Shown here: piece after piece, positions 12,352 through 26,671 of the stretch
Layout of the letters: the number at the start of each line of letters is the position of its first letter
Position numbering within the stretch: the stretch's first letter is position 1
NCBI GenBank assembly: GCA_028023455.1
Contig: JAQFVV010000204.1
Span: forward strand, 17,501-81,500
Origin: Epiperipatus broadwayi
Lineage: Eukaryota; Onychophora; Udeonychophora; Euonychophora; Peripatidae
Length of the DNA stretch: 64,000 nucleotides
Direction of reading: 5' to 3'
Translations under genes and position numbers: made by a program
The notes under the pieces: model-generated
The model's input: the letters and a program-made list of their open reading frames with translations, nothing else
Databases searched by the model: none
What the model was told of the DNA's origin: nothing

Positions 12352-13850
12352 TCAGTTACAGTGGTATACTGGAACAGTCCTATTTTGGCTTGTTCTTGCA
12401 ATTCCTTTTACTGCAATGATGATGATGATGATGAAATAACTTCTATAGGAATCATTTGGCATTGGAATGGTTTCTTCATTTCTTCTAAGTATAATTATTT
12501 TTAATAGACCATGGATATTTCTGCCTTCCATATATTGTAGCATCTTGCTTTGATTCAAACTCAGCAAATGGCATAAATGAAATAGAATCGTTTCACAAAT
12601 TTCAGCATTTGAATTTATAATTGTCACCTGATGCAATAATAAGTTTTTTATTTGGCAATCAGTTATAAGATGTTTTAAATATTTTGGATTCAAACTCTTC
12701 TGATATGCATAAGTTTCCTGGATGAGCCACTCAAACCTAAACAAAATATTTTCTATCCAACTATATTGATGTAGAAACCTTTAAAACAATGTCTCATTTC
12801 TCTAAAACAATCTAGTTCATTCTTTCTTAATTGTCTTAGTTCTAAATCCATGTACATTTTGATAATAACAATGCAATGATTGGTATTTATTACATAAATT
12901 AATAGAAGTCTCTTGCAAATTTATATTGTTTACTTGCCTACTATTTTCACTATCACAATCATACAATAAAATATTCCCATGTACTTTTTCAACATCATTA
13001 GCACAATTTAATACTATATGATCCTTTATGATGTCATTAGCATCACCTTTCAAAGATTTCAAGTTTCCATAGAAAGGTAGTATCACAGCATTATCAGACC
13101 AAATATCTCCTGCATTCACATCATCTATATCACATTCATATACAGACAAGTAAAAAAATATTTTGGATTTAGTAGTTAATTTATAGCAAACAGTATTTAT
13201 AACCAATGTATGTTTAAATATTCAATAATATCTTGTGCAATAGTTTCATTATTTATTCCTATCAAAAATATTTTTTTATTTTTTATTTTAATTTTAACAG
13301 CTTTTAAAACATGATTTACTTGATTTTCTATAACAGAAAAAATATTTATATTTTAAACATTTTTGTTTATTTTTTCTATAAACTACAGTTTTGAAGCCTT
13401 CACTTTTCATTAATAAGGTCTTTTGAATGTATGACTTCTTTAATGTCTATCTTAAAAACAAATCTGTATTGATTCATTAAATCCAGTGGAGTCAGTAGAA
13501 TTCAAAATGCTATTATGTGACAATTTATTTATTTTACTTTCTTGCTTATCAACTGTAAATACTTTACTTTTTTGTTCATTTAACTTATAACTAGATTTGT
13601 TATCTTTAAAAGTAATTATATCTTATTGCTTTTGATGATTTACCCATTGTTTCCTCAGAATTTCAACTCTCCTTAGACAAATGAGGGGAATCTGAATCTA
13701 CAGCAATAAAATTTCCACAAACATGGCTCTTTTTATGTTTAGCAACATAATTTCTATTCATAATTACACTTTTAATAGTATCATTTTTATTTATATTCAA
13801 ACTATTACCAAACACTTTCTTATCTTGCTGTGTCACCAACTATGATTGGG
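12352..13850 (-). pseudogene. Non-LTR retrotransposon (Jockey/CR1-like), decayed
   Basis: On the minus strand a 129-codon open stretch (13206-12817) ends with LHCYYQNVHGFRTKT, the YQNV-G-RTK motif that opens the endonuclease of Jockey/CR1-type LINEs. Just upstream is YECDIDDVNAGDIWSDN followed by AVILPFYGNL, resembling the conserved C-terminal block of insect-type ORF1 (acidic residues, W, then a V-F-G strand). So an ORF1 end and an ORF2 start appear fused or very close. A second open stretch, 12744-12352, follows but I cannot place it. Upstream (13850-13210) only broken frames remain. Stops and indels make it inactive. The clade assignment is tentative. Confidence 0.5.
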
Positions 13851-15094
13851 TGACCAGCAAACAAATATATAGTAAACTTGACAGATAACAGCACATATAT
13901 ATTTAGCAATAATAATTAACAACTAGAAAAAATAATTACTATGCTCATCTTTAACACAAATATAAAGTCTGCATTTGAATGAGTTTAATTCATAGATTAA
14001 TTACTGTATAGCAAATAATGTTTATAATGTTTAGGTAAACTATTATTCACTTCTTGTCTAGGACTTTACTTTGGTTTTTGAAGAGTGCTGGAATTTTGGG
14101 TCAAGCAACCATGAACAAACTCTACTATAATCATGAAGCTTTCAGGTATGCATGGCTAGTGGCCACAGATGGATGCTAGTTTGATCCATACCTTCCTAGC
14201 TCATACAGTCAGACACAACCCATAAATTAGCAGCATATATTGCACCTGCTTGATAGCTTACCATTCTTGTCACTGCTATACTGCTACCTGAATATCAGAA
14301 AGAATATGGAGGAAATAAACTGAATGGAAGAAATCATAGCCAGATCTCAAGAATAACCATCTCTCCTAAAGAAGTGGGATAACCCACATGATGGTCAGCT
14401 GAGTAAACTCTAACTGCAAGAAAACCTAGGTAAATCAAACTTTTAAAATATATATGTTACATGTGTAAACACTTTCAGTAACATGGCCAAATAAATTTAA
14501 ATCTAATCACTTAATAGATTTTATTAGTAATACACTGGAGTGGAAAGTGATATTCTAATTTCTAAAATTATTTCATATATTGGAGACAATTACTATTATT
14601 AGTATGAGTGTTATGGAACTATATATAACTTATCTTATTTATATTTAATGACTTTTTATTATACCTTAATATTATGCCTTATTTGTATTTTTATCTATTA
14701 AATAATGTTTAATAATTGATGGTTCTTTATGTCTCATCTCTCTTTTGTCACCAAACTAATCAGTGTAATATGCCTGTTGGACTTATTTCATAATCAATTA
14801 GAATTTATTTCTAGTAATATGGTACATGTGTTAGTTATTGTGTAGTATTGATAATTTCTCATAAAAATTATAAATTCATCCAAGCACTGTAAATTTTTAA
14901 TAATTTCAGAAGTTGAGAGATGTCTGATCAGAAAGATAACTTTGTAGCAATATTCGTATTGTTGCGGGTTCGATCGGGTTTAGATATAAATTCATTTATA
15001 TTTATATGTTCTTTTGCTTGTGGTAATGGATGTGAAAAGGAGTTAGCTTGTTAGCCTTTTAGTTTGCTCCTTAGCAACCCATAATTCCATTACA

Positions 15095-15096
<2 letters not shown>
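13851..15096. other. Noncoding sequence with two weak tRNA-like patches
   Basis: TGGCTAGTGG (14153-14162) resembles a Pol III A box and CTAGTTTGATCC (14176-14187) a B box, but they are too close for a normal tRNA. GGGTTCGAT near 14970 resembles a B box without a partner. These may be SINE remnants. Confidence 0.3.

Positions 15097-15183
<87 letters not shown>
15097..15183. repeat. (TA)n microsatellite
   Basis: About 43 uninterrupted TA units. Confidence 0.97.
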
Positions 15184-15186
<3 letters not shown>

Positions 15187-15749
15187 AAAGAGTGTAATAA
15201 GTTTAATCATTTTTACGTATGTGTATGCATTATACTAATTATATTTATTTTAATATAATGTAAATAATGTCCATTGGTTCTAGTTTCTGTAGAATAGCTA
15301 GCTGGTCATGTGGTTTTGTAAAAAAGAAACATCTTGATGAATTCCAATAGGGATAATACCCAAGTTCATGCATTAAATACATTTTTTATTTGTAGAAGTT
15401 GTCTGTTGCAATTTTGTTCTAAATTGATTGTTTTAAATTTTAGAGATTTTCTAAAAAAAAATAAGTTATGATAAACATTTGAATAGCATTTGAGGGAGAG
15501 ATATAAAATCTATTTCAAAATCATTCTAAAAAGATGAAAAAGCAATAGCTTCCATTGATATAATATAGATAATGACAGAATACTATGGAAACTAGGATTG
15601 GACAAAGAGTTGAAGTATTTCAAGAAAAAAAAGTTTTGCTACAAAAGACAGTATTGTAATTTTTAAATACATAGAATAAAGAACCATGTTTATTGATATA
15701 CTAGAAATTCATTTACTGCTACTGATTCATCAAATGACACTAGAATGAG
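15184..15749. other. Noncoding sequence
   Basis: Nothing recognised. Confidence 0.5.
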
Positions 15750-17050
15750 AATCTTTCCAATTTTAATTCACATTTCTCTGATTTGTAGTATCTTTCTTTC
15801 ATATTATTCCAGAAAACTTTTTTAATCTCATCCATTCTCCTCACACATGATCTTTTTGACATATTTTACAATCTCTTTGGATCCAGTTTAAGACTTCATT
15901 TATTCATCCATTGTCATCTTTTCTAATGATATCTTTTCAAGCACATGATTATGTATTTTTTTAGTATTAAGTTATTTCTAATGAAACCACTCAAAGCTTT
16001 ACTATCAAATTTTAGTTTGTAATTTACAAAATGAAAGGTTTTTTGGCTTTCTTCTGATACCTTTTGTAACATATTTTTCAAGTTCTTAAACATTATTTAC
16101 AAAGCAACCACATTATTGGAGGGGGGGGGTCAAAATAATTTAAATAATCCTCTTTTTTAAAATTTATACCTAAATATATAAAATACTTCTTTAGAATTGC
16201 AATAAAAGTTTTGCAGATATGGAATGTATCTTGTATGCACCCTTTAACTATATGTCTATTCATAATTGTTCCATTCTGACAAATAGTTTTCTGAATTTAG
16301 CAATATTAAAAGCTATATCTTGATATCCAAAGCTTTTTAAATACTTGCAAAAGCAAATGCATATTTTATAATCTACAAATGGAAATCATAATGCTGTCTC
16401 ATAATCATTAGTTCTTTATATAATTTTTTGAATACTTGTTTATGGCACAATGACTTTTAAATCCAACTTATTCTTTTGGTTGATTTGAGAAAAATTTTTG
16501 TTGATGAGTTATAATAATGATACTAAAGATTTTATATAAAACTAAAATTAATGATAAGTTTATGATTTCTATTTTTTTATATATATTTTTCCTAAATATA
16601 ACTACAACAGCCTCTAACTATCTGATATAACTAGCTTTAACAAGAATTGTACTATTTACTTTCTTTGCTTTTCAGAAGTAGTAATTAATTTATATAGCAC
16701 ACAGAAAGCTGATGTAAATAGTATGAACAGGCATTAACCTATATTTGCAAAGACATCAATAATAATTCTATCATTTTGGAGAACTTTTTTTTTCTTTATA
16801 GATTTAATCTCATTTTTTGAATTCTTTATTTCATATTCTTAGAATATCAAAAGATATTATAACCATAGGGACTATATGGAGTAAGTTTTCTTCCAATACC
16901 AAAATGTTTTATACTTTTGAGACTATTATTTTCTTCTAAATTTTACTTTGCCTATTCATGATTATATTTTTATACAATTATTTGCAGTTATATAAATATT
17001 ATACAAAAATATAGAGAAGATTAAAAATTTAAATATTTACATATTCATTT
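15750..17050 (-). pseudogene. RTE-like LINE reverse transcriptase fragment, decayed
   Basis: The minus strand near 16840-16640 reads, with frame changes, EIKSIKKKKVLQNDRIIIDVF and then a stretch like AFCVLYKLITTSEKQ. This fits the start of an RTE reverse transcriptase (an I-KMKKGKA-G-D-I pattern, then a helix before the next strand). The block at 16440-16900 is similar at DNA level to 21610-22120, part of the better preserved LINE at 21640-23330, so both come from related copies. The boundaries are approximate; downstream polymerase motifs are not clear. Confidence 0.45.
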
Positions 17051-18627
17051 ATCTTTTGTTATAATTTTTTGAATTAAAACTTTATGCAGAATATAAAAAG
17101 ACCAAAATCAAGACAACAAGCAAGAGTTAATAAAGATAGATCACCTAAAAGTAAAAAAATATATGCTAGGCATAACTAGTACTTAAAAAAACTTCAATTT
17201 TATCTGTTCAAAATATTTACAGAAAAACTCAAAACAGAATAAAGTGAGTTTCAAACAGTTTCAAATTTTTACAAAATTATTTTCAACACTTAGAAAGTAT
17301 GTAAATTTTTAGACTGGAATATGTTCGATCTCACTATAAATATCTTTAAGCAAATTTAAATTTGTATATGATATTGTCATTTTTGTAATATCAGTCAATA
17401 ACTTACAAATATATTTGAAAATTCCATTAAATCAATTTAAATAAATAATTGAAAGTAAATTTTAATAAATTAAAACAATGTTTCATAATTTTATTGCAAA
17501 AATTATTATAGTTAATAGGTAGTTATTGCTGTGAGCACATACATATATTTATTTAAATTAAGAGGGAATAAGTAAAGCAAATAAAATGGAAAGCAATAAA
17601 TAGAAGAGTTAAAATTACATAGTAATCATTAAAAAAAAAAACCGTTTTAAACTAGGTCTCCTAGTTGTTTCATTTTTAATTATCAGTTATGAACATTATA
17701 TTCTAAAATAAAACAAAAATAATAGAAGATGCAGAAAGTTATGGAAAAGTCTTATAATGGAAACAGCTAGAGTAATAAGCAAATATATTTAAAACTAATA
17801 TTATGACATAACTGTAAAAGTTAAAAACTTGAAGTGAGATTAAACTTAACAAGAAAAAATAATTACTCATGAACTATGAAAATTCATGATTGGACACCTT
17901 GCAAACTTAGTGGGGAATTTGAGATATATAAAATATATTACTATAAAAAACAACTTTGTGGAGAGGCATTATAAAGACTTTTGTCTCGCTTTGAGTTGTC
18001 AGTAGTTGAAAATGATGATATACAAGATTAAATATTAAGTAATTGATTGATTAATATTAAATTATAGCCACAATGTTTGTAACTGCATAAAGTCAATCTC
18101 AACAATAACATTCTTATGATTAATTCACATTGTTCAGAAACATTATCTTTCTGTTAAAAAATTTGAAACTGAGTAATTGACTAGTACCCAATATCACTTG
18201 ATGAAATGATCTACCTATGTCACAACTACCAAAAAGTAAATATTTTCTGGAAATTTTTTACCTAAAAAAATTTTAATAATTAAATTTAATCCACTTAAAA
18301 ATATGGGTCAAATTAAGAAATAAAAACTTATTTATTTGGCTTTTGTTACATCAAATAGTAAGATATACTTTATTCTAATCTTGTTTCATAAGCTCTTCTT
18401 TTGTTGCATTTTTTTACTATTAATAGTTAATATGGATAGGCTTTTTTAATACAAACATCTTTCCAAATTTGAGCAGATTAATTGCTTACCTATATAACCG
18501 TAGAAAAAACAAAATACATATCAGTCCAAAACACAAAAGCATTTATTATTACATTATCTATTTTCATAATGCGATTATAAATTAATACATTGTACAGGCT
18601 TAAACCTGCATTTATATATGTAATATA
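17051..18627. other. AT-rich noncoding sequence
   Basis: No gene, RNA or clear repeat seen. Confidence 0.5.
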
Positions 18628-18996
18628 TGTGGGATTCAAACTCAGACTTTCACATGACCCACCACTCTCAGTGCCATCTCATATTGCTGACCCACCTGAT
18701 CACATACATGTTGAAAAGATAAATAATCACCAATATACGTATTTCATGTGAGTTGAAGTAGTTGGAAGTCTGTCCATTAAAGTATGAAGATTGGCTATCT
18801 TAATATAAAGCTGAGCACTGAGTGTATATATGTGTGAGGATAGTAATCTAGACCAACTGATTATTGCTGGTTTAGCATGAAATATGTGTATTAGTGATTA
18901 TTTATCTTTTCAACATGTATGTGATCAGGTGGGTCAGCAATATGAAACGGCACTGAGAGTGTTGGGTCATGTGAAAATCTGAGTTCGAATCCCGCA
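18628..18996. repeat. Two tRNA-type SINE copies in inverted orientation
   Basis: About 120 bases at 18876-18996 (plus) recur as the reverse complement at 18628-18749, with a 126-base loop between. The plus copy ends in GAGTTCGAATCCC (18981-18993), a textbook Pol III B box, and has an A-box-like GGGTCAGCAATATGAAACGG at 18931-18950, at about the spacing expected for tRNA-derived promoters. The minus copy has the same B box with one change (GAGTTTGAATCCC). A third, older copy is at 6845-6916. No poly-A tail or target duplication is obvious, so the inverted pair may have moved or duplicated as a unit. Confidence 0.7.
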
Positions 18997-21639
18997 TAAT
19001 GCAATTATGAAAGTTTTGATTAAAAAAAAACTTAAAAAGTTTAAGTTTATATAAACGTTTTTTTTTTTTTTTTTGCATTTGCTTACAGAAGTACTATTAT
19101 TGTATATATTTATATATATTTTTAAAATGTTTAAAATATTTCCAACTTTTTTTATATTAAATCAATTTATAAATTATGCAAATTAGCTAACTTTACATTT
19201 AACATAGTCTACAAAAACTATTCATTTTCTAGCACATTTTACTTTATATTACTAGAAATTTAAGTGATTTTTTATATTAATTGGAAAAATTTTAAAGTTA
19301 TTTTAACAATAAAATACTTACTAGGTATATATTAAATAAATAATCATAAATTTATATTATATATAAAAATTATACTATTAACATGTTGCAATATTCAGCC
19401 ACCCACAAGGCAATATTTCTGGATTATTGTCTTGAATCTCTTGATGTGACCTGTTTATATATTATACTCAAAGTCTATTATATATTTTATCTAAAAATCT
19501 TATGAAATTTATCTGAGAGGTATTCTAATTCTGATCTTTCATAGGATGTTTCATCACTAAGAGTATGATTTTAATGCTGGTTAGATAAGGAAGAAATATG
19601 AAGATCCATTCATATCTAATTATACTTAATCATTCTTACTGTGGGTAGTGCCAAATGGTAAACAAATATACTAAGTAACCAATTAATATTAACAAATCAA
19701 TCAAATAACTATTTCATTAATAAGTAAATCAATTAACATATTATTAACAAGTAAATCAAATAACATACTTATTAAAAACTAAGTCAAACAACATAATTCA
19801 ATAAGGGTAGTTTGATTACTCATGCTAGTAGTGCTAAAATTAAAAGAAGTAAAGTAGCAAATGAGATGAGTTTTATAATGCACTTTAACAAAGTATAAAA
19901 CAAAATATCCTAAATTTTTATTTGAACTATTTAGCTATGATAACTTCATGCATATCATTTGATGGAATTTCATTATCATAGATGAGCTTATTATCCATCA
20001 TAATAATATTGCTTGTTAACTTCTTGATCTCTGAAATACTATTATTTAAGTGTATCACATGGACAAGAATACCAACAGTATTACTTAATTGATTAATTAT
20101 TTCATATACATTTGAATGAGAGTTTAATCTTTAATCAGGATTAAAAATCAATGACATACTAAGTGTGACCTTGTGAACTTTGTATGCAGAGCAGCTTTCA
20201 ACATTGCAAGTTATATACACACGAATATTAAATTTGCTATCAATAATATTTTAACTCATTATTCTGTATTAGATACATGCATGGAAAAACACATTTACAT
20301 AATTTACAATATTTAAATCATGACTAGGTGGATGTGACATGGATTTTTGTCAACATTAGGTCACAACAAAGATAAGTAAATTTTATTAAATCTGTCTGCC
20401 ATTCAGGTTCATGCATAAATAATTATGCCCATAAAATGTCATTATTTCAACACACTATAATAATAGCAAACAAATCATCATATGCTAAACTTTCTTGGTA
20501 ATGCATAAAATGCAAAAATAATATAAAGTGTTTATGCATATCATTATTTAACACAGAAGCAGGAATATCACATCTGCATCTATATATTCAAGACAGAATT
20601 ATATAAAATACATTTAATAACAGAATTATTATTCCAAACATTTAGTAACATAAGGTGTTCAAACTGTCATTGACTATATATGAAATAATATTCAATATAC
20701 ATACATCTCAAACTCTATATCTATAAATGAACAACAAATAAATTCACACATTTGAATTACTTATGTTGTAATAAAATTTCAGAAAGCTATAGGTAATATT
20801 TATTTAATCAGATAACAAATATAAGAATGAACTTCAAAGAATTATTTAACTTCAGGTAATTCATACTGTATAATAAACTTGACCATTGCTACATAATCAC
20901 ATTTAATTCATTTGTTCATCATGAACTTACATAATCTTAGTATGACACTTAAGGCAGATTTGTTTATATTTTCTAATTCAGATTTGGATAATTTTAATTA
21001 ATTTAAGCAGTAAATAGTTTGTCCTTTCAATAGCATTAATCATAAAGAAATTGGCATGGGGAATTCATTGTCTATGCATACAATTAAAATATTTAAAATA
21101 CAAATATTAAATTATTACTACAAAGATCTACACAACTTATAAAACACATTCAAATATGTTTGACATAACAATAGGCTGATAAATATATATGTGTTCTATA
21201 TTAAAAATCCATCCATAATTTTATACAACTTGTATTACAATCTACTTGCCATTTACAAATGATTTACCCAACTTTATTCTAAATTTAAATAATATTGTAG
21301 ATAAAAACATAAAAAGTCTTTTAGTTTTTTATTATTTTCAGAGCTCTAATGTACATTTTATAAGTGTTGACTACATATCCTTTATTCTGTCACTTACTTG
21401 GAGTTCCATATACACATTTGTATTAACAATTCTATTAAATGTGATCCTTGTGTTTTTATTGGTTTGCTATGGTAATTTTGTTAATGTATTTTAAAGATCT
21501 CCTGGACAAAATTGATTTCCTGTTCAGGACAAAACTTGCCAGGCCAGCCTGCCATGGGTTTTATATTTTGCAGAGAAACTAATTTTATTCTATACATTTG
21601 TTAAAATTATATTTCAGCTACTTTAATAAAACTACTTTT
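18997..21639. other. AT-rich noncoding sequence
   Basis: A short plus frame at 21246-21494 is rich in hydrophobic residues but matches nothing and has no supporting context. No other feature. Confidence 0.45.
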
Positions 21640-23330
21640 AAATACATCTTATTCTTTTGGTTGACTAAAATACAAAATTCACAAAAGATGAGCTGTAATT
21701 ATACTGGTAAAGATTGTTAGGTGTATAATGTTTAATACCTTTATCACTTTTTTAAAATATTAATATTAATACTGCATTCATTCAGTCATTTGGTATACTG
21801 TTATTATTTAGATGTTTGCTATATCACTTTGCTAAAAAAAATATATTTCTTTATTTGCTTTGTTTAAGATATCAATTATAATTTCATCATTATCTGAAAC
21901 TTTTCTCTTCTTCATAGATTTAATTTCATGTTTCAATTCTTTTAATAAAATTGTGAGCAGTTACAACCCATAGTAATTATAAAAGTTACTTTTTCTTGTT
22001 CTTTATTGCTATAAAATTTTTGATAGAAGTCCTCACACATTTAATGGAATCATCTTTGATTTTAATGATAGACTTTTTTTTATTGCAGAAATAAGTTTTC
22101 TACCAATACAATTTGTTGCTTTACATTTCTGACACTTTTATGCTCTCTATAGCTTTCCTTGATAATTCACAATTATATTTTGTTATATTGTTATTAATTC
22201 TTTCACATATTTACAAAATTTTAAATATTCAATCTTTTTTAAAGCATTATTTCTATATTATTTTGTATTCCTGCTTTTGTTCATAAATTGTTTTATCTCA
22301 AGTAAAATTTTACTCGAATATTGCTGCTTTTTTGTACCATCCGTCTTTGTTATAGTTTTTAAAAGTGTATAGGTTATGTTCCTATTCATTTCATTCAAAT
22401 TTGAATCATGTCCAAAAATATGTTAATATTTGAAAACAATTTGCAAGTTCTAATTTAAATTCATTGGAATAATTCAGAATGTTAGGAATAGTAACTGTAA
22501 ATACTATTTTTTTTAATAATATATGTCTTTCTATTTTTATATATGTTACATCTCACTAATCAATTATCACTTCCTGTGTTGAATTTATTAAGAATATTAC
22601 AATCTTGACATAATAATTTGTTCTAATCAAAATATAATCCAATTCCACTGCACCTTTATTTGGATGTCTTCATGACCATTTTCATTTAGCAATTTTCTCA
22701 AAAAAATATTTCATAATATAAAGTTTTTTTTTTTTTTTTCAGAAAACTTCACAAGTCTATGACCTCTCTCACTTCTATTACCATAACTAAATTTACCTAC
22801 AACACTTTCATCTTTCAGTTGTTTACTAATTCTAGAATTAAAAACTACCATTACAATTTTAATGTTATTTGGTCTGATCAAAAGTCTTTTTTACATTCAT
22901 ATAAAAATCTTTTACTTCTTTGTCACAATGAAAACTTGTTAGGACATAAACCTGAATTATCTGCATTTAGTATCTGCTATTAAGTTAAACAACTAATCTT
23001 GCCACTCTGTCTGATATACTGTCAATATTCACAATGTTATTTTCCATCTTTAATTTATTATGAATCCTATTCCCTTTGTGCTTTCAATGTTTGTGTCTCT
23101 GTAGTACAGTATATGCTACTTCTTTAATTCAATTGTCTCTTCACCTTTTCTTCTAACTTCACAAAGTCCAATAATATTACATTGAATATTAGCATGATTT
23201 GTTTCCAAATTTCTTAAATCTTCATCCACTAAGTAAATTATCATCACCAAATGGCAGCATGGATATGAAATCAGAAACTTTTTATAACCTTCCACCATTG
23301 GTTGCCAATTTCTGCCTCAGCTGGTGACTT
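21640..23330 (-). pseudogene. RTE-like LINE: endonuclease and start of reverse transcriptase
   Basis: The apurinic-type endonuclease is readable on the minus strand despite frameshifts. NIIGLCEVRRKGEETIELK (near 23190-23120) is the conserved GL-E-R-KG-E block, followed by HILYYRDTNIESTKGIGFII. SISDRVARLVV and IIQVYVLTSFHCDKEVKDFY follow near 23020-22890. FSYGNRSERGHRLVKF (near 22790-22745) matches the G-G-RNERG-L-F block of this clade, and a stretch like DYILIRTN (near 22620) matches the IDYIL motif. The catalytic GDFN is decayed to VVFN. Further left (22120-21850) ELKHEIKSMKKRKVSDNDEI fits the beginning of the reverse transcriptase, and the copy ends before the YADD box. Inactive. Confidence 0.75.
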
Positions 23331-24089
23331 TACAGTCCCTAGAAATAACAGCTATAATTTAGTTTTGTCTCTCATGATTGTGAATATGTATTTAAAAAAG
23401 TGTGTTCACACACACATTTATTCTGCCTTCAAGAAAACTTAACTGCTATTTCAGTTAAGAGCTATAAGGCAACTGAAAAAATACCGCCTGCTGTTTCTTC
23501 ATTTAAAAACAGAGTTAAAATGCCAACAAACTTAACATGCTAGCTGATTGGAGAGCAGTTCATTTGTGTTTTGATATTATATAAATAATCATACAGAAAT
23601 AGCAATCACAATGAGAAGAATGTATAGAGTGAACATTTAAAATTTGCCCTGCTCAATTTCTTTAAGATCTCAAGAATACATCAGATAGTCTTCTTTCAGT
23701 TAACAGCAAATTATTTTTCACAACTAATAAATAATATATCTATTTGTTAATGTTATGACTTATTTACTTTCCAAAATGGATGTTTTACTGTTTTGTATGT
23801 TAGTAACCTTAATTCATCTTTAAAAACTTAATGTTCTGTGCTGTATACACTCTCCTATCTTATATCTTTGAATATAGTAAAGTGATGTATATAATCAACT
23901 GAAATTATTATATTATTTCAGCATATATTTGTAAATAGATAGGATTGGGAGTTTTTTTGTATCAAAATAATTATTCCTGTTGATTTGAATCAGATAAAAT
24001 ACAGAATTTGGAACTTTATGATATAATGAAAACTGTTTTCAATAAACCTGATACATATATACATATGTTCATTTATGAACGAAAATAGA
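23331..24089. other. Noncoding sequence
   Basis: Possibly the 5' end of the LINE described at 21640-23330, but nothing is readable. Confidence 0.4.
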
Positions 24090-25169
24090 TTTGATATTAA
24101 TTTAAATTGCATACAAACCAGTTATCTCTTATTTCGTGTTATGTATAATTCGATTGGTTAATAAGTGTTTATAAATTTTTGACAACATTATGGTCATATA
24201 AGTTACTGGAAAATGATTATAAGAAACGAAATGTAAGATTTTTATTAGGATCGTTGAAATCTATTCATTATCGTGATAAGTTGTTTTATAGTGTGTGCAC
24301 ATTTAAAATAGCCATGAAATAATACAATATTAAGAATATGTGGGCTTTTTTTATATAAACATTTTAGTAACATTAACTTTACTTTGTTAAAAAGACTATG
24401 GAATGAGCAAAGAAGAATTGAGGAGCTAAAGCATCTGTTGACTTTTTAAATTAAATACAAAAAAGAAGAGATTATGCGTACATCTTGCAGGATTAATATT
24501 TCAAATAAAAAAATTATAAAAATAGAAGATTGTATTATAAAATTCAAAGAACAATATTAGATGGTTTTTCAAAAAAGAAATACTATGAGGTTAATAAGAG
24601 TACTAAGAGGTACAAAAGAAGAAAAGCAACTCTTAAAGCAAACATATAAAATGAGTTATTTAATTATGTTGGACGTTTTTATTAATTCGAAAATAGGCTT
24701 CATATAAAATATAAAATTAAATGGAGATAATTAAAGGGTAAAGAAATAAATATGAGCAACAAATTAAGTTATCCATGTAGAATCAGAGATATTAAAAATA
24801 AAGAAGTTAGTAGCAATGAAATAAATATTTTAAAGCTACATTTACAAATGAGCAAATGTAACTACTAGAAAAAGGACTTAAATTTGTACTGTTTAAAGAT
24901 AGATACATGAATAAAAAAACAATTGATAATGTGGAGGTTATGAATATTACTGATAATGTAAAAGGTGATATATAGTCCAAATTAATAGTGCTGTTAACAG
25001 GAAATAGATATATAATAAGAGGGAATGAAAAGATAAATCTATAATAAAACAAATTGTGTATAAAATAGGGGTAGAGAATTTAGTGATAATGATGGAAGAT
25101 AAAGAATCAAGATTTGTCATTTTAGATAAACCAGAATATGAGGAAAAAATAAAAGATGATTTAGAAAAG

Positions 25170-25218
<49 letters not shown>

Positions 25219-26460
25219 TGGATTCATAATTAATGCAAAATACATAAATTTGTTAAGTAATATGAAAACAAACAAATTGATTAATGTAAGTGAATACAGG
25301 TTTCTGTATCATACTGCTTTGAACAACCATGCATATTTAGAAAAGTTATAACACACAGGATAATGTGCCTGTAAGACTTGTTATGGATTTTAATAAATAT
25401 ATTTGTAGTGGATTGTGTAATATAATATATGAAAAATTGTTAGTATGATAGGGTTTGGTAAATATTGCATTAAGAATTTGAAGAAGATTGTTGATAAGTT
25501 AAGTTTGGTGAAATTGAATCGAAATAGTATTATTACTTGATTTGATATTGAGAAAATGTACCTGAGTATACCAAAAAAGAAAAGTATTAAAATAGTTATT
25601 AGTAAAATTAAAGAAAGCAGTAAGCTTTCAAATAGTTGGATAAAGGTTATTAAAAAAGCATTGGTACTTATAAATGAAACATTCTATTCCAAATACAACA
25701 TGGATTTTTGGAAGATTGAGAAAGGGCAGGTTATGAGGTGATCAATAAGTGGCATTATGCCATCAATTACAATTGATTTTATTGAGGAAAATATAATTCA
25801 TAAATTTCATCAATTATGGTTGATTTTATTGAGAAAAATATAATTGATAAATATATTAAAAAAATTGCAGTATTGTAGATATAAAAATGATATAATTATA
25901 ATGGGGAATAGTAGAAGTATCATGAATGCATTTAAAAAGTTAAATGATAATAGGTATAATATTACATTTACTATAGAAAAACAAAAAAAAAAGGATTAAA
26001 ATATTTAGATTTGTATTTAAGTAAAGATGTAAAGAGAAATATATATTTATATAGCAGTTCATTAAGGATAAAAATATTAAAGAGGTAATTGATCTTGAAT
26101 TTTTTTGTATCAGCCATGGTCTCAAAAAATGGCAGCTATGAAAGGTTTTAAAATTAAAAATGATAGACTCAGTTTAAACAAAAAAGAGGCATATGTACAA
26201 AGAATAGAAATTGAGAAAGAATATATTAAAATTGATTATTATAATGGAAAAATAATTAGAAAAATTTTAAATACCAGAAATGGAAATTATATAAAAGGGA
26301 AGAATAAGAGAATAGATAAAGTTAAAAAACAGATTTCAATTTCCTATTCAGCCAAAATATATAAGATATTGAATAAATATAAGTTAAATGATGAAGTAAA
26401 TATATGATAAAAGAATAGTAAAGATTTAAAAAAAATGATATGCAGTGCAATAATGAATGA
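24090..26460 (+). pseudogene. Old Penelope-like element, decayed reverse transcriptase
   Basis: Plus-strand blocks follow the Penelope order. MMEDKESRFVILDKPEYEEK (about 25092-25150) is the DK-G--VVLD--DY motif. A stretch like VPVRLVMDF follows near 25365. TFDIEKMYLSIPKKKS matches motif A, although the first codons at 25536-25541 need a changed base; the open part starts at 25556. YLDLYLSKD (near 26000) is the FLD block. In place of the catalytic YVDD there is YKND (about 25877), so the active site is lost. The open frame 26105-26407 is the connection region. A (TA)n run (about 25171-25216) interrupts the finger region, and no GIY-YIG domain is seen. It is a different, older family than the element at 29319-31823. 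Confidence 0.65.
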
Positions 26461-26671
26461 TAATAGAATATGAATTATTTATATAATTACATGTAACAAA
26501 TGCAAGGATATATATATATATGATAAACAAAACAAGTTATAAATTTCGTAACTTGATTTTAGCTTGCATTTTATGATCACTAGATGGAGCTTTACCAATA
26601 GCTCCTAACAAGCTTTGTTTACATAAACGCTGAGAGAGATAGAATTCAATATCTCCTTCATTGTCTCCCAC

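Noticed and set aside
14153-14187. tRNA gene
   Set aside because: A-box-like and B-box-like strings are only about 25 bases apart and no cloverleaf can be drawn.
24807-25052. Minus-strand membrane-protein gene
   Set aside because: It lies opposite the decayed Penelope-like element, is very AT-rich and has no supporting motif.
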